Shown in pieces: positions 35,566-46,942 of a DNA stretch of 64,000 bases. The position numbers were made by a program, and so were the translations under genes. This DNA is from Ampelocalamus luodianensis (lineage: Eukaryota > Streptophyta > Magnoliopsida > Poales > Poaceae), in NCBI GenBank assembly GCA_036346255.1, contig CM070620.1:11024671-11088670 (forward strand), given 5' to 3'. The notes under the pieces were generated by a model, which worked only from the letters and a program-made list of their open reading frames with translations, did no database searches and was not told where the DNA came from. How positions within the stretch are numbered: the stretch's first letter is position 1; every line of letters begins with the position of its first letter.

Positions 35566-38500
35566 TTGTTGGAGAGCTTTGAGAAATCTTTCTGTCAGAA
35601 CCCGGGATTACCATCCCAGATCCTCTGTGCATTTCTGAACTAGTCCCGTGATCAGTCGCTAGTTCACACAAGAAACAAATATGGTAACAAATTCATATCA
35701 CAACTTTATTAATAATCAACGAGTTTATTACAAAAGAGGCTTACAAGCCAACAATAAAGAACACAATGAAGACGAAGAAGTAGTAGAGTCCAACCAATCG
35801 CCACGAGCAATCGATCGGGGTAGCGGCCTAGTCGTCGAGATCCACACGGTAGCAAAGTCCTTTTCCTCTGAAATTTGTTTGCATAAAGCAAGTATGAGCA
35901 CAACTACCGTGCTCGCAAGTTACACCCGTCAAGTAAATGTAATGACATGCATATATGGATGTAACAAAGGATGGCTTATTGGTTTATTTGCATAAAGCAA
36001 GATTTCCTTTAAATACGGTACTAAGTTCCAAAGCGCTTATTTTATAACTAGAATTCTTTTATAAATTCTCAATTTTATTGTCAGATAACATTCACACATG
36101 AATGGTGAAGGACACCCTCCTATCACATGGCTTCCGCCCAATTCCCATTTGGATAACCGTTTTGAAGAAGTCCTTTCGACAAAACCAAAATCTAACTTTG
36201 AGTAGTTCGCTAGCATGTCCATAGCATGCATGACACGGCTATTCGAATAGTTTTACACTGCAGAGGTTGTACGACTTTACCCACAAGAGATAATCAACTT
36301 TCAATGTCCGTCGACACACTTCCAAGGTGTGCGACTAAGTGATTATCACGAGGCCTTTACCATGTTCTGCCTTAATGTATTTATGCCCGCTAAGGTTTCG
36401 CTACCATTGGACTAGCCATCCTCCTAAGCCCCTCTTGCGCGATGGGTCTCTGTCTCGACCAACACCCATACCAACAATATAGCACAAATGACACTAAGAC
36501 ATCACAAATTATTTAGCCAAGTCCTGCCCACACAGGACATGTGGTGGTACGGTGAGGCGTAGCATCATGCGCTCGAAGACCGGTCCTTAACTGACTTGGG
36601 CGTCTTCTAATTAAAACCCTGGGCCTTAACCCTAACCAGATTAAGCCCGTGCATAAACTTGCACCCACCAATCATCCATTTCGCCCAAGTCCAAACCCAT
36701 TTTTATTTTATTTTCCGAGTAAAAGCATTTATAAACCTTCTATGGTAAAACAATACCATAGAACCACTTTAAATCAAATTTGAAAGATTTTGGCTAAAAT
36801 TTCCCAAATACAAGATTTGATCTAAGCATTGACTAAGCATATGGTTAATTTTAGTATCACTTTGCCTAATGGTGACAAGGTATTCACGTTCAATATTCAA
36901 ATTGGCTATACAAGGAAGATTGGATTAACTAGATGATTAAAACAGGGAGTCAAAATAATTGTATAAACATCTGCATGCAGTAATAATTTAAAACAGAATA
37001 TAAATAATTTGAAATAATGGGATCGATATGATCAAGGTATAACTTGCCTTGCTTGATGAGGTGGCGTTGTTTTCTTAACGATCACCTTCACGTAACGCCC
37101 GTGTTGAGGTGACGTTGTTTTCTTAACAGTCACCTAGTACTCACAAGTACTATCTTCAGTAGTCCAAGTGTACGATTACGATGATCATACAGTCAAATCA
37201 ATCCTCTTATGTTGTTCTTCAATCGGCGTTGAAATCTGATTCTCAGAAGTCGTCGAAATCTAATCGTGAAAAGAAGCCAAATTCAAACTAAATTCAAATA
37301 ACAAATCAAATGAACTCCAAATCAAAAGATTTTGGTTTATATAGCTAGATAATAATTTTATATGAATTTACCAACTTGAATCACCCAAATCGGAGTTTGG
37401 ATGCAAAAGATATGAATTTTAGAAGTTTGGAATTGCATGAAATGATAAGTTAGGGTTTGAAGGAATCATTGATCAAATGAACTCAAAATTAAATAATTTT
37501 GAGTTAGATGGCTAGATCTTGATTTTATATGAATTTAGGAATTTGAATCGACGAAATCGGAGTTCGTATGAGGGAGAACGAACCCCGGGAAGTTTTAAAT
37601 CTAAATAAACCCTAAAATCAGATTTTATTGAATCTCTTGAATTACTTTTCTAAAGGAAATTCGAATTATTGCGCATGCTGACGTCAGCATTGGAATTTTC
37701 GAATAAAACAATTAAAATAGATTTACGACGGTGGGCCCACGTGTCGCGACACGACCCACGGTGGATCGTTCCACCGGCCGAGGCGGTGAGGACGGTGGAC
37801 TTGCCACGCGGCAAGCCACGTGGGTGGACACGCGGCCGGGGGAGACGACGTGGCGCTGAGGTGGCGTGGCGTGGCAGCCACGTGGTGGTGCCACGTAGGC
37901 ACGAGCCGGCGGCGGCTTTCGCACGCGCATGGTGCGCGAACGGCGGCGAGATGGCCTCGGCGAGAGTACGGGAGGACGAGATGGCTTCACCGAGTCGGTG
38001 CTCACCTCGGGTGCAGACGCGAAGGATCGCCGGCGACGAGGTCAGCGGCGGCGGTTCGGTGAAGTGGCGGCGGCGTTCGGCGGTGCTCGGCGGCGAAGGT
38101 GCGCACGACGTGGCGAGGCTACGCGATGCCGTCGGTGTCGGTGGTGAGGACGCGTTGGCGGTATAGGCGCCGGATCGGGAAGAAGAGCTCGCGGCGGAGA
38201 CCTTCCGGCAAAAATCCGGCGATAGAGGAGGAGGCGGTGTGGATGGCGTGGTTGGAACGAGGAGGAGAAGGCGTGCTGGTGCTCCCTTTATAGGGCCGAG
38301 GAGGCGGAGCGCTTGCGGCGCGGTCCGTCGCGGGCGTTGCGGCGCGCGATGGCGCGGTCCCGGTGATTTCGTGCGAGACGAAGGGGGTAACGGTCGGGAA
38401 CGGGCGCGGCGTGATTAGGGGACTCCGATGCGCAAGTCCACGGGAGGAAAGGGGGCGAGATTCGCGGGATTGCTTGAGCTTTTCTCGGCGCTAATGGCGG

Positions 38501-39244
38501 CGGTGCGGCGTCACGAGGAGAAGATGCGGGGAAGAAGAAGGAGGCGTGGCCATCGGATTTTCATCCAACGGTTGAGAGAGCGGGGTGGCGTGGGTGGTGC
38601 AGATGCCGTCCGATTCAAATCGGGCGCTGATGGTGAGAGAGGAGAGAGGGGCGCGGAGATGGGCCAGGTTGGGCTGGCGCGCGGTGAGAGAGGATGGGCC
38701 GGTCCGGAGATTTCGGCCCGAAGGCGTTTTCCGATTTTTAAATGCTTTTCTAATTGATTTAATTCCAGATAATTCATTTAGGCTTTAGAAAATAGCAAAT
38801 TAAATCCAAAAATTCTAGAAAAATTCACAGAAATTTCCAGAGGTATTTTGGACTTAATTAAAATAGTTCCAACTTAAACTTGGCTATAGTTTTTGCAAAT
38901 AATTTATTTTGGGCTTTTGAAATGATTTGGAAAAGGCTTTTAAAAACTCAGAAAATTCCAGAAATTAATTAAATTTTTAATTTTCAAATCAAGCCAAATG
39001 AAACTTCAAGAACTTTCAATAAATTTTACTTTTGATTTTTTTTAAAAACTTTAGAAATTCAAATAATTAATCAAACTCTGGCAAATTTCAGAAAATCCAA
39101 TTAGAACAATAACTTTATTTATTTTTATTTTGGTAACAGCACTTTGGGATGTTACACTTTCCCTATTTAAGATTTCCACCATTGCCAGAGAGGGCAGATT
39201 TTGATCTGAAGGATGTCCTTGAGGCTCCGTATTTCTTCAACTAG
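35566..39244 (+). pseudogene. Captured last exon of an unidentified gene, split by a solo LTR
   Basis: The exon starts after TGATGCAG at 35558-35565, is interrupted at 35592 and resumes at 39162, after removal of the LTR and one 5-bp duplication. The joined frame reads VVGEL, a TGA where CGA would fit, then EIFPYLRFPPLPER and ADFDLKDVLEAPYFFN and a stop at 39242-39244. The restored frame is evidence that the LTR came later. I do not recognise the protein. The ending YFFN before the stop suggests a true C-terminus. Confidence 0.5.
35593..39156 (-). repeat. Solo LTR of a Ty3/gypsy element
   Basis: The 3564-bp unit starts tgtcagaacccgg and ends gggatgttaca. It is flanked by a perfect 5-bp duplication CTTTC (35588-35592 and 39157-39161). 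It has a TATA word cctttatagg at 38285-38294 (minus strand CCTATAAAGG). It is related in layout to the Gyp1 LTRs but strongly diverged. No internal domain is present, so it is the product of LTR-LTR recombination. GC-rich frames at 37670-38790 are not called as genes. Confidence 0.93.
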
Positions 39245-39885
39245 CTCAAATACGGTGGGCATATGGTTCTATTCTTTGTCGCTCGACCGTGGCCTTGCAC
39301 CTATCCCGAGTTATGTTGAAGTACATGAACACCGACTCATATGATGAAGTCAAACTAGGTCTTTGTAGGTCGACGTGCTGACTTGTGGATGACTTTATAT
39401 AAAGATGCTAAGGAGTGGATTACAGAGGTATAGCGAAGATGCTCTTGCATCGCTATAGAATTTTGTGTTTTGATACTTGGATATAACAATTGTTTCGGAA
39501 TTCACATTTGTGAATTTGTATATATTCGTATAACATGTTTTTTTTCTAAATTATGAAGTCCTAAATATATATTTTTTCAATATATAAGTATTAATTTCAC
39601 ATATTCAATGGAATTACATATGCGTGGACAATAAAATTTTAATTTCGAATTTATATATGTTTTAATATCACAATTTGTGTACTCCATATATATGTAGATC
39701 CATACACTAATAGTATTTGTACTTAGGATGCACGTAAATAACAATATTGGTTCTATATTGGGGCCATGAGGCAATAAATTAGAAATATATAACAATTAGA
39801 AAAGGTACAAGAAATGAGAATCAAAGTTTGCCAATGAAATTTTTTTTATATTATCAATAACATAATATTGTTGAAACCAAATAGT
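39245..39885 (+). other. Helitron 3' part, AT-rich
   Basis: The 3' flank of the captured exon is followed by AT-rich sequence. There are no further convincing exons. Confidence 0.4.
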
Positions 39886-39913
39886 CCGTGCGGATGCACG
39901 GGTTGATGACTAG
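39886..39913 (+). other. Helitron 3' terminal hairpin and CTAG end
   Basis: A six-base perfect stem CCGTGC/GCACGG with a four-base loop lies at 39886-39901, and the element ends gactag at 39913. This is the signal that ends Helitron transposition. Confidence 0.93.
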
Positions 39914-40904
39914 TAATATCTAATGTCAATGTGCTTCGTCCTGTCACGAAACATATGATCTTTCGTAAGGCAAATAGCGCTTTGATTCTCGCAGAATATT
40001 GTAGTGCAAGACGTACTTTCACAAAACTCAGTAAACAAACCTCTTAGACAAATGGCTTCTTTGCAAGCTTCAGAAATAGCCATATACTCGGCTTCTGTAG
40101 TGGGAAAGGCAACAATAGCTTGTAGGCTTACTTTTCAACTAACGACACATCTTTCAACAGTGAACACATAACCAGTAAGAGATCTTCTCTTATCCAAATC
40201 TCTAGTAAAATATGAATCTACATAACCAACGATTCCATCTTTAGTCTTCCTATTTTTCAAACTGTAAACAAGCATCAGATGTGCCTCGCAAGTATCTAAA
40301 AATCCATTGAACTGCTTTCTAATGCTTTTTGCCAGGAATAACCATGTATCTACTAACAACACTCAATGATTGAGATAAATCGAGGCGAGAATATACCATA
40401 ACATACATAAGTGAACCAACTGCACTAGCATATGGAACTCTAGATATGTACTCGACTTCATCATCTGACTGTGGGCATAACGCTGAAGAAAGTTTGAAAT
40501 ATGTAGCTAATGGAGCATTCACCGGTTTGGCCTTATGCATGTTGAAACGACGAAAAACTTTATCAATATACCATTTCCGACTTAAGTATAATTTTTCAAG
40601 CCATCTATCTCCAGTAATTTCCATACCAAGAATCTTCTTTGCTACACCGAAACCCTTCATTATGCCTTCAACTTTGAAAATTTTGTCTTGTCTTTTGCAA
40701 CAATCAGAATATCATCAATATATAGGAGCAAATAAATAGCTAAGCTATTAAAAGTCTTCAAATAAACAAAGCTATCATAATCTGATCTTTTGAAATCCTA
40801 AGAGATCATAAAGGAGTCAAATCTCTTGTACTACTGTCTATGTGATTGCTTCAGACCATAAAGTGATTTATTCAACTTGTAAGCATAATTCTCCTTTCCT
40901 GGAA
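39914..40904 (-). pseudogene. Cop3 reverse transcriptase (C-terminal) and RNase H
   Basis: On the minus strand the catalytic YIDD box lies at 40711-40722, followed by KKILGMEITGDRWLEKLYLS, PYASAVGSLMYVMVYSRLDL and the RNase H blocks (RKTKDGIVGYVDSYFTRDLD, RRSLTGYVFT), ending in KHIDIRYY at the Helitron edge. Stops and frameshifts break it. The RT N-terminal part continues beyond the hAT-like insertion at 42111. Confidence 0.85.
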
Positions 40905-42102
40905 TAGGGTTGGAAATGAGCCGAGCTGAGCCGGCTCAAGCTCGGCTCGCTTGAGCTCGTATGGAACAGTGGCTCGGCTCGTTTTTGGGATGAGCCAGAA
41001 ACCCCACTCGGCTCGGCTCGGTAGTGGGCTCGAAGTGGCTTGTGAGCCCTCGCGAGCTTGACCTCGCTTGACTCCATCTACATGGTCATCTGCGTAAGGC
41101 GCAATGCACGACACATCCAAACACCACCACGCTATGTCGCCACCGCACCTCCTCCCCATTCCAGACCAGCACAGAGAAGGCCACCGCCCACCGGCGCTCC
41201 TCCCCTCCGTCTCCCGATCAAATACATCATCCACGCATCACAGAGCAAAAGGTAGGGGACAGAGAGAGTAGAGAGGAAGAGGGAAGTTTGCCTGAGTGCA
41301 ACCGTGTAGGAACCAGGCAAGCAGGCCCCAGCGGGCTGACGAGCCAGTGGCGGAGGGGTAGTGTCGTGGCCCAAGACTTGGCCAGAGGCGCACGGAGGGG
41401 CACGGGCCGCACCAGAGAGGGGCGCAACTGCAGGACTGGTGGGGGCGACGCGCCGACGCCGAGCGGCCAGGGAGGACCTGGGCACAACTAGCAACAGGGC
41501 CAAGCGACGGCGACGGCGGCAGGCAAGCGAGTGGCGATGGTAGGTGGAGGAGGCGAGGCGGACTGGGCGGTGGTGGAGGCGAGGTGGGCGGGGCGAGGAG
41601 GAGGCCGAGAGGGGCGGCGGGTGGAGCTAGACAAGGGGAAGGGGGAGACAGCGGGTGGAGTTGGGTGAGTGGGTCTAGGGGGTGAGGGAGAGGCGGAGGC
41701 GGCGCCACGGCGGGTAGAGTTGGCACAGGGCTAGGGGAGGGGGGGAGGGGAGGTGGTGGGTGGAGGAGGTGAGGCGGACGGGGCGGAGGACCGGAGGTGG
41801 AGGAGGCATCAGGCAAGGAGATTGGAGGTGGGGAATCTCACGGGGCGGGAGCCGGGAGCGGGAGGAAGGGGGGGATCAAGACGACGAGATCTAGATGGGG
41901 ATTGGCCGATTGGGGAACCAGGGGGACAGGGGGAGACACAATTAGTGGGCTGGGCCGTGGGCAACTGCCGAGCCAAGCTTGGATCGCGAGTCGGTTTGAG
42001 CTTAGCTCGATTTTTCAATGAGCTACAAATGGAGCTCGGCTCGGCTCGAAAATCTACGAGCCCGAGCAGGCTCATGAGCATCGAGCTATTTTTCCAGCCC
42101 TA
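40905..42102. mobile_element. Non-autonomous hAT-like transposon
   Basis: The ends are tagggttggaaat and its imperfect inverse atttttccagcccta. The flanks tcctggaa and tctcggaa are a 6/8 match, compatible with an 8-bp hAT duplication. Subterminal gagccgagc / gctcggctc motifs recur at both ends (about 40918-41050 and 41985-42075). It lies inside Cop3 RT, which continues on both sides. The interior is GC-rich with long low-complexity frames (a 192-codon Pro-rich minus frame at 41238-41816), and I see no transposase. The interior may be captured host DNA. Confidence 0.8.
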
Positions 42103-42110
42103 TCTCGGAA

Positions 42111-42474
42111 AGACAAAACCTTCTGGTTGCTTTATATAAATATCTTCCTCCAATTCCCCATGTAAGAACGTTTGTATGTCCAATTATTCAAGCTCATAAT
42201 CATGCATAGCCACTATGATGAGTAAAGTACGATTGTAACTATGTTTCGCAACTAGAGAAAAAACATATGTGAAATCAATACATGAAATTTGGTTTTACCC
42301 TTTAGCAATGAGCATTGCCTTGCACCTAACATCTTCGGTTGGTGAAATGCATTCTTTCTTCTTGAAGATCCATTTGCAGCGAATTTCCTTCTTATCAATT
42401 AGATCCTTGACCCGCTCCCAAGTGACATTCTTCTCATGAGGTTGCATCTCATCATGTATGGCATAGCGGACCCC
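42111..42474 (-). pseudogene. Cop3 reverse transcriptase, N-terminal part
   Basis: The minus strand carries the copia RT start (regions corresponding to the W-K-F-K-K block at about 42340-42380 and the LNG-type block near 42150). It ends abruptly at about 42475, where gypsy LTR sequence begins. Integrase, protease and gag are not found further right. Confidence 0.65.
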
Positions 42475-43580
42475 GAGCGTGGAATACCTGAAGCCCTCGT
42501 GTGTGTACCGTAATAGTCACATGATCAGTGGCTAGTACACACATCCACAACGTTGGCATACACATTCATACACAACATACATACAACATGAAATAAATAT
42601 GGTACTTAACTTAGACGATTACATCGCAAGTGTATAATACACAGCCAACCGGCTAAATGAAATAACAAATATCAGAAGTAGCAAGTTAAACAGTGAAAGC
42701 ATAATATATAAAGTTCAAAAGTTTAGCTGTATGCCCATCCAAACCCTCAAGCAACCGACAAGAACAAGTCCTGGCAACACCCATCAACGAACCCACTGGT
42801 ACTGGGTGCAAAGAAAGCGTCGTCTGGTATAAGCTCATACTCAAACTCTGAACAACAATTTAAGTAAGATTGAGTACATTGCACATTCAACAAGACTTGT
42901 AGTGTATCGCAAAAATTACATATATGCATGGCTAACAATGGATGAGGCTCTATGCTTGCTACAAGTTTTTTTTTCCAGCATTAAGCAAATTTTATTTGCA
43001 ATAGTATTTTGCAACGAAAGTTTAAAGGGTAGTTAAGTAGATAAAAAACAACAAGTACTTGATAAAAAACAAATTGCAACCCTCCTCGGCTACAATCAAC
43101 ATCTTGCTTTCAGCCATAGACACGACACTCAACTCAAATATCAACACAAAAACCATCCCCATATTTTCCGACATTGCAAAAAAAAAAGTCTATACCCGGC
43201 AATACTACACTTAGCACGCTCATCACCGCAAGCATGGATATTTAAATAGATTTACACTTTTCATAGGTATACAACTTTACCCACAGTATACGAATTCTCT
43301 TGTTTATCCGGCATTCGTCGATACCACCTCTTATGATCTTTTAGTAAACAGTCTAGAGCATGTAACGAAGCCTTTACATCACCTAGTCCTAGCCTTGCAC
43401 TATCCCGGCAATGAAAACCCTCACTTTGATCCCAGGTACCTCCCGTTAAAGTGAGACATTAACTATTGTGTCGGCAAGCTTTGTGAAGGGAGCCCTTCGA
43501 ACATGGCAAATCATGCTCACACATATTTCATCTAGGATCGACAAACAGGGACAACACTTGGGACAGGCCGGCGCCGTAGG
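42475..43580 (-). repeat. Truncated gypsy LTR fragment
   Basis: It shares short blocks with the Gyp1 and solo LTRs in the same order and orientation (gatcagtggctagt, acaactttaccca at 43271-43283, cctttaca, cccggcaatga). Both ends are lost, and the right end merges with Cop4. There is no gene; the short frame at 42747-42938 is a chance one. Limits are approximate. Confidence 0.65.
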
Positions 43581-43589
43581 GATCGTTAG

Positions 43590-46377
43590 GGTCTCTATAT
43601 CTTTGATCGTCTCCACCTTCTGTTCACTTCAGTTGCTCCTGTCACCTCTACGTCTACTTCCACCGCCACTGCTACCACCACCTTTGGTGTTTTTGCGCAG
43701 TGGCATCACCGTTTAGGTCACTTGTGTGGGTTCCGTCTTTCTTCATTAGTTCGTAAGGGTGTTCTTATATGTGTTACTGTTGATACAGCCATGCTTTGTC
43801 AGGGTTGTAAGCTGGAAAAGTAGCTACAGTTTTCTTATCATTCTAGTGAGTTCTTGTCTTCTCGTCCTTTTGACTTAGTTCATTCAGATGTATAGGGACC
43901 TGCACCTATTATCTCCAAAGGCGGGCATAAACTCTATGTGATCTTTATTGATGATTATTCCCATTTTACATGAATTTTTCTTATGTCTAATCGTGGTCAG
44001 TTTTTTGCAATCTATCGTAGCTTTGCAATGATAGTTTGTACTTAGTTTGATTCTCCTATCTGTAATTTTCGCTGTGATTCTGCTGACGAGTACTATTCTG
44101 ACGCTTCTAGATAGTTTCTTTCTAAGCAGGGCACTCTTTACCAGTCTTCTTGTCCTAGTGTCCATGCTCAGAATGGAGTTGCTAAGCGCAAACATCGTCA
44201 TCTGATTGAGACTGCCCGCACTCTTCTCCTTGCCTCTCACGTTCCACTACAGTTCTGGGCTGAGGCTGTTTCTACAACTGCATATTTCATCAATATGCAG
44301 CCTTCCACTGCTCTTAAGGGTGTCAGTTCTATAGAGCGTCTCTACTCTCGAGCCCCCCAGTACATTCACATTCGTGTTTTTGGTTGTACTTATTTTGTTC
44401 TACTGTAGCCTCCTGAGCACACTAAACTATTGACTCAGTCAGTTGAGTGTGTGTTTCTTGGTTATAGTTTTGAGGATAAGGATTATCGCTGGTATGATTC
44501 TTCTGCTCGATGGATGAGGATCTCACAAGATGTTGTCTTTGATGAATCTCGACCTTTCTTCTATCGAGATTTGGCCCCTTTTCATCTTTCCACCATTGAG
44601 TCGATTTCATGGTTGTCTCTTTCTGACTCTTCACCCATTTCTCCACTATCATAGTTTTCCCCTGGTCTCTCTCTAGTGGTTCCTTCTGTACCTCCGCCTT
44701 CGGTGCTGCCTCCTGCAGTACCACCTCTTGTTTCTGCAGCACCACTATCTCGGTTCTCTGGTATTCACCACTCCAAGTGTTCTCGTCCTTCACTAGACTC
44801 CTCTCCTGGTATCTTGCTGACACCCACATCTAATCCTCCTAATGATGCTCCTCGTTATGTCCTTCATAACCGGACATCCCTTCGACCTCCTGATAGTCTT
44901 GGATTTGCTCCGATTGCTCATGCTCTCTCTGTCACTGAGCCTAGTTCTTATCGTGAGGCTGCTCCTCAATCTGAGTGGCAGCTCTCTATGGTAGAGGAGC
45001 TTGATGCTCTTTGACATACGGAGACTTGGGATATTGTACTGACACTTGTGCATGCTCGTCCGATCATATGCAAGTGGGTGTACAAGATTAAGACCCAGTC
45101 TGTTGGTACTATCGAGCGCTACAAGGCTTGTTTTGTGGCTCGCGGCTTTCAGTAGGAGCACGGTTCGTGACTATGATGAGACTTTTGCTCCTGTTGCCCA
45201 TATGACCACTATTCGCACTCTTGTTGCGATTGCTTCTGTTCGCCGGTAGTTTATCTCTCAGCTGGATGTTAAGAATATCTTTCTTAATGGTGTTTTGCAT
45301 GAGGAGATCTACATGCAGCCACCACTTGGGTATTCTGTTCCCAATAGGCACGTCTGTCGTATTCATCGTGCTCTTTATGGCCTCAAACAGGCTCCTCGTG
45401 CCTGGTTTATGCGTTTTACCTCAGTGATTACTGTTGTCGGTTTCACTGTCAGTTCCCATAATCCTGCTCTTTTTGTCCATATTTCATCTCGGGGTAGGAC
45501 ACTACTTCTTCTATATGTTGATGATATTCTCATCACTGATGATGATTCCTCATTCATCACATATGTGAAGAAACATCTCAGTGAGCAGTTTTTGATGACT
45601 GATCTTGGTTCTCTTATGTACTTCCTTGGGATTGAGATCTCTTCCATGCCTGAGGGCTACTAACTCTACCAGCAGAAGTATGTCTAGGATCTTCTTGCTC
45701 GGTCTGGTCTGACTGACACTCGTAGTGCTGAGACTCCCATGGAGCTATCCCCACAGTTTTGTGCCACTGATAGTGATGTTCTTGAGGATCCTACTCAATA
45801 TCGCCATCTTATTGGGAGTTTGGTGTATCTTATGAGCACTCATCCTGATATTGCTTATGTTGTTCATATCTTGAGTCAGTTCATGGCTCGTCCTACCCAT
45901 CTTCAGTATAGTCACCTTCTTTGTGTTCTTCGCTACTTGCGTGGGACTATCTCACGTCGTTTGTTTTTCCCTAGCTCTACCTCACTATAGCTTCAAGCGT
46001 ACTCCGATGTGACCTGAGCTAGTGATCCTTCTGATTGTCGTTCTCTTTCTGTTTACTGTATTTTTCTTGGCTCCTCCCTGATTGCCTAGAAGATAAAGAA
46101 GCAGATTGCAGTTTTCCGTTCGAGTGCAAAGGCTAAGTTGAGAGCTATGGCAGCAGTGACAGCAGAGGTTACTTGGTTGAGGTGGCTACTTGCAGATTTT
46201 GGAGTGCCTGTGATGGAACCTACGACTCTTTTGTCTGACAGTACATGTTCTACCAGTATTGCCCAGGACCCAGTGAAGCATGAGTTCACCAACCACATTA
46301 GTGTGGATGCTTTATACACTCGCTCACAGGTGCAGGAGGGAGTACTTCCTTTACAGTTTGTGCCATCAGAATTATAG
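43590..46377 (+). pseudogene. Cop4 copia pol (integrase, RT, RNase H)
   Basis: This is a plus-strand copia polyprotein without gag. Integrase: WHHRLGHL and CQGC zinc region, VHSDV, CDSADEYYSD, NGVAKRKHRHL (the usual ER is KR), then VFGCTYFVLL. RT: SQLDVKNIFLNGVLHEEIYM, YVDD at 45514-45525, YFLGIEISSM. RNase H: SAKAKLRAMAAVTAEVTWLR and HEFTNHISVD. One frame runs from about 43590 to 45160, one shift follows, and the second frame runs to 46377. In all, 16 in-frame stops are present: 12 TAG, 3 TGA and 1 TAA. Most sit where CAG, TGG or CGA would be expected. The copy is dead. Confidence 0.9.
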
Positions 46378-46457
46378 GTTGTTGACTTCTTCACGAAGCC
46401 ACAAACTAGGGTACAACATTTGTATTTTCTTTCCAAACTCAGTGTGTATTCCACCAT

Positions 46458-46470
46458 GAGTTTAGGAGAG
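46458..46470 (+). promoter_or_regulatory. Cop4 polypurine tract
   Basis: gagtttaggagag lies directly before the LTR start TGTTAGAATAGG. Confidence 0.75.
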
Positions 46471-46577
46471 TGTTAGAATAGGACTCCTCTTTATATTTCC
46501 TTACCTGTATACCCCCTTGTACTCCCTATATATATTACCCATTGTGCCTCATGAATATATACACATTATTCATAACA
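46471..46577 (+). repeat. Cop4 3' LTR (107 bp)
   Basis: It starts TGTTAGAATAGG and ends ATAACA, giving the terminal pair TGTT...AACA. It contains ctatatatatta, a TATA-like stretch. The matching 5' LTR and gag are missing. Confidence 0.75.
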
Positions 46578-46679
46578 AAAACAACGCCAAGGCGTTTTAC
46601 TCCTCGACGCCGATTCGAATTGCAACTCGCGAGACGTGAGAAGAATCGTTCATCAAATCTAATGTGCTATGTAACCACT
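46578..46679 (-). other. Cop3 leader with primer-site-like block
   Basis: This is the part of Cop3 between its 5' LTR and the Cop4 insertion. Beside the LTR the minus strand reads TGGTTACATAGCAC (46664-46677), reminiscent of the methionine tRNA primer site TGGTATCAGAGC but changed. Confidence 0.45.
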
Positions 46680-46942
46680 TGTTGTGAATAATACATAGAA
46701 ATATTGGAATAGGAGACGAATTTTACATGAAAACCCTTCCGAAAAAACCACGTGTACACGAAGGCAATATCACTATATAAAGATATATTTACAATGAAAC
46801 TCTTGCTCTTCTCTATGGACTACAGAGATATATTTATAATGGTATATTAAATACTCTGTCTATGAGTAGAACTATGAGTTGGAGTAGGAAACAAAATTTA
46901 TATGACACTCAAAGCCAATTCATATCGCACTCAAACTCAACA
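46680..46942 (-). repeat. Cop3 5' LTR
   Basis: It starts tgttgtgaataatac and ends actcaaactcaaca on the plus strand, and aligns with 32446-32708. Confidence 0.85.

Larger units (their letters stand above)
32953..39913 (+). mobile_element. Non-autonomous Helitron carrying gene fragments
   Basis: The 5' end is TCTATCTATCTATC and the 3' end is a hairpin CCGTGC-GGAT-GCACGG, 12 bases and then CTAG. The insertion is between A and T of the Cop3 RNase H gene, with no target duplication. Removing the element restores the host codons for KHIDIRYYYIRG exactly. These are textbook Helitron features. Without the later solo LTR it is about 3.4 kb. It has no Rep/helicase gene, so it is non-autonomous. The strand is given from the TC-to-CTAG direction. 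Confidence 0.93.
32446..46942 (-). mobile_element. Ty1/copia retrotransposon Cop3 with nested insertions
   Basis: Similar 263-bp LTRs lie at 32446-32708 and 46680-46942, with flanks attca and atcca, a 4/5 match for a target duplication. On the minus strand the 5' LTR is at the right, followed by a primer-site-like block. RT, RNase H and a polypurine tract lie at the left. Inside it are a Helitron, a hAT-like element, a gypsy LTR piece and Cop4. Gag, protease and integrase of Cop3 are missing, so an internal deletion accompanied the right-hand insertions. Confidence 0.85.

Noticed and set aside
37669..38788. Overlapping long frames in the solo LTR
   Set aside because: Same GC-rich LTR position as in Gyp1, no domains and both strands open.
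41238..41816. 192-codon proline-rich minus frame in the hAT-like element
   Set aside because: Repetitive CCN codons, overlapping open frames on both strands and no domain. It is a composition artefact.
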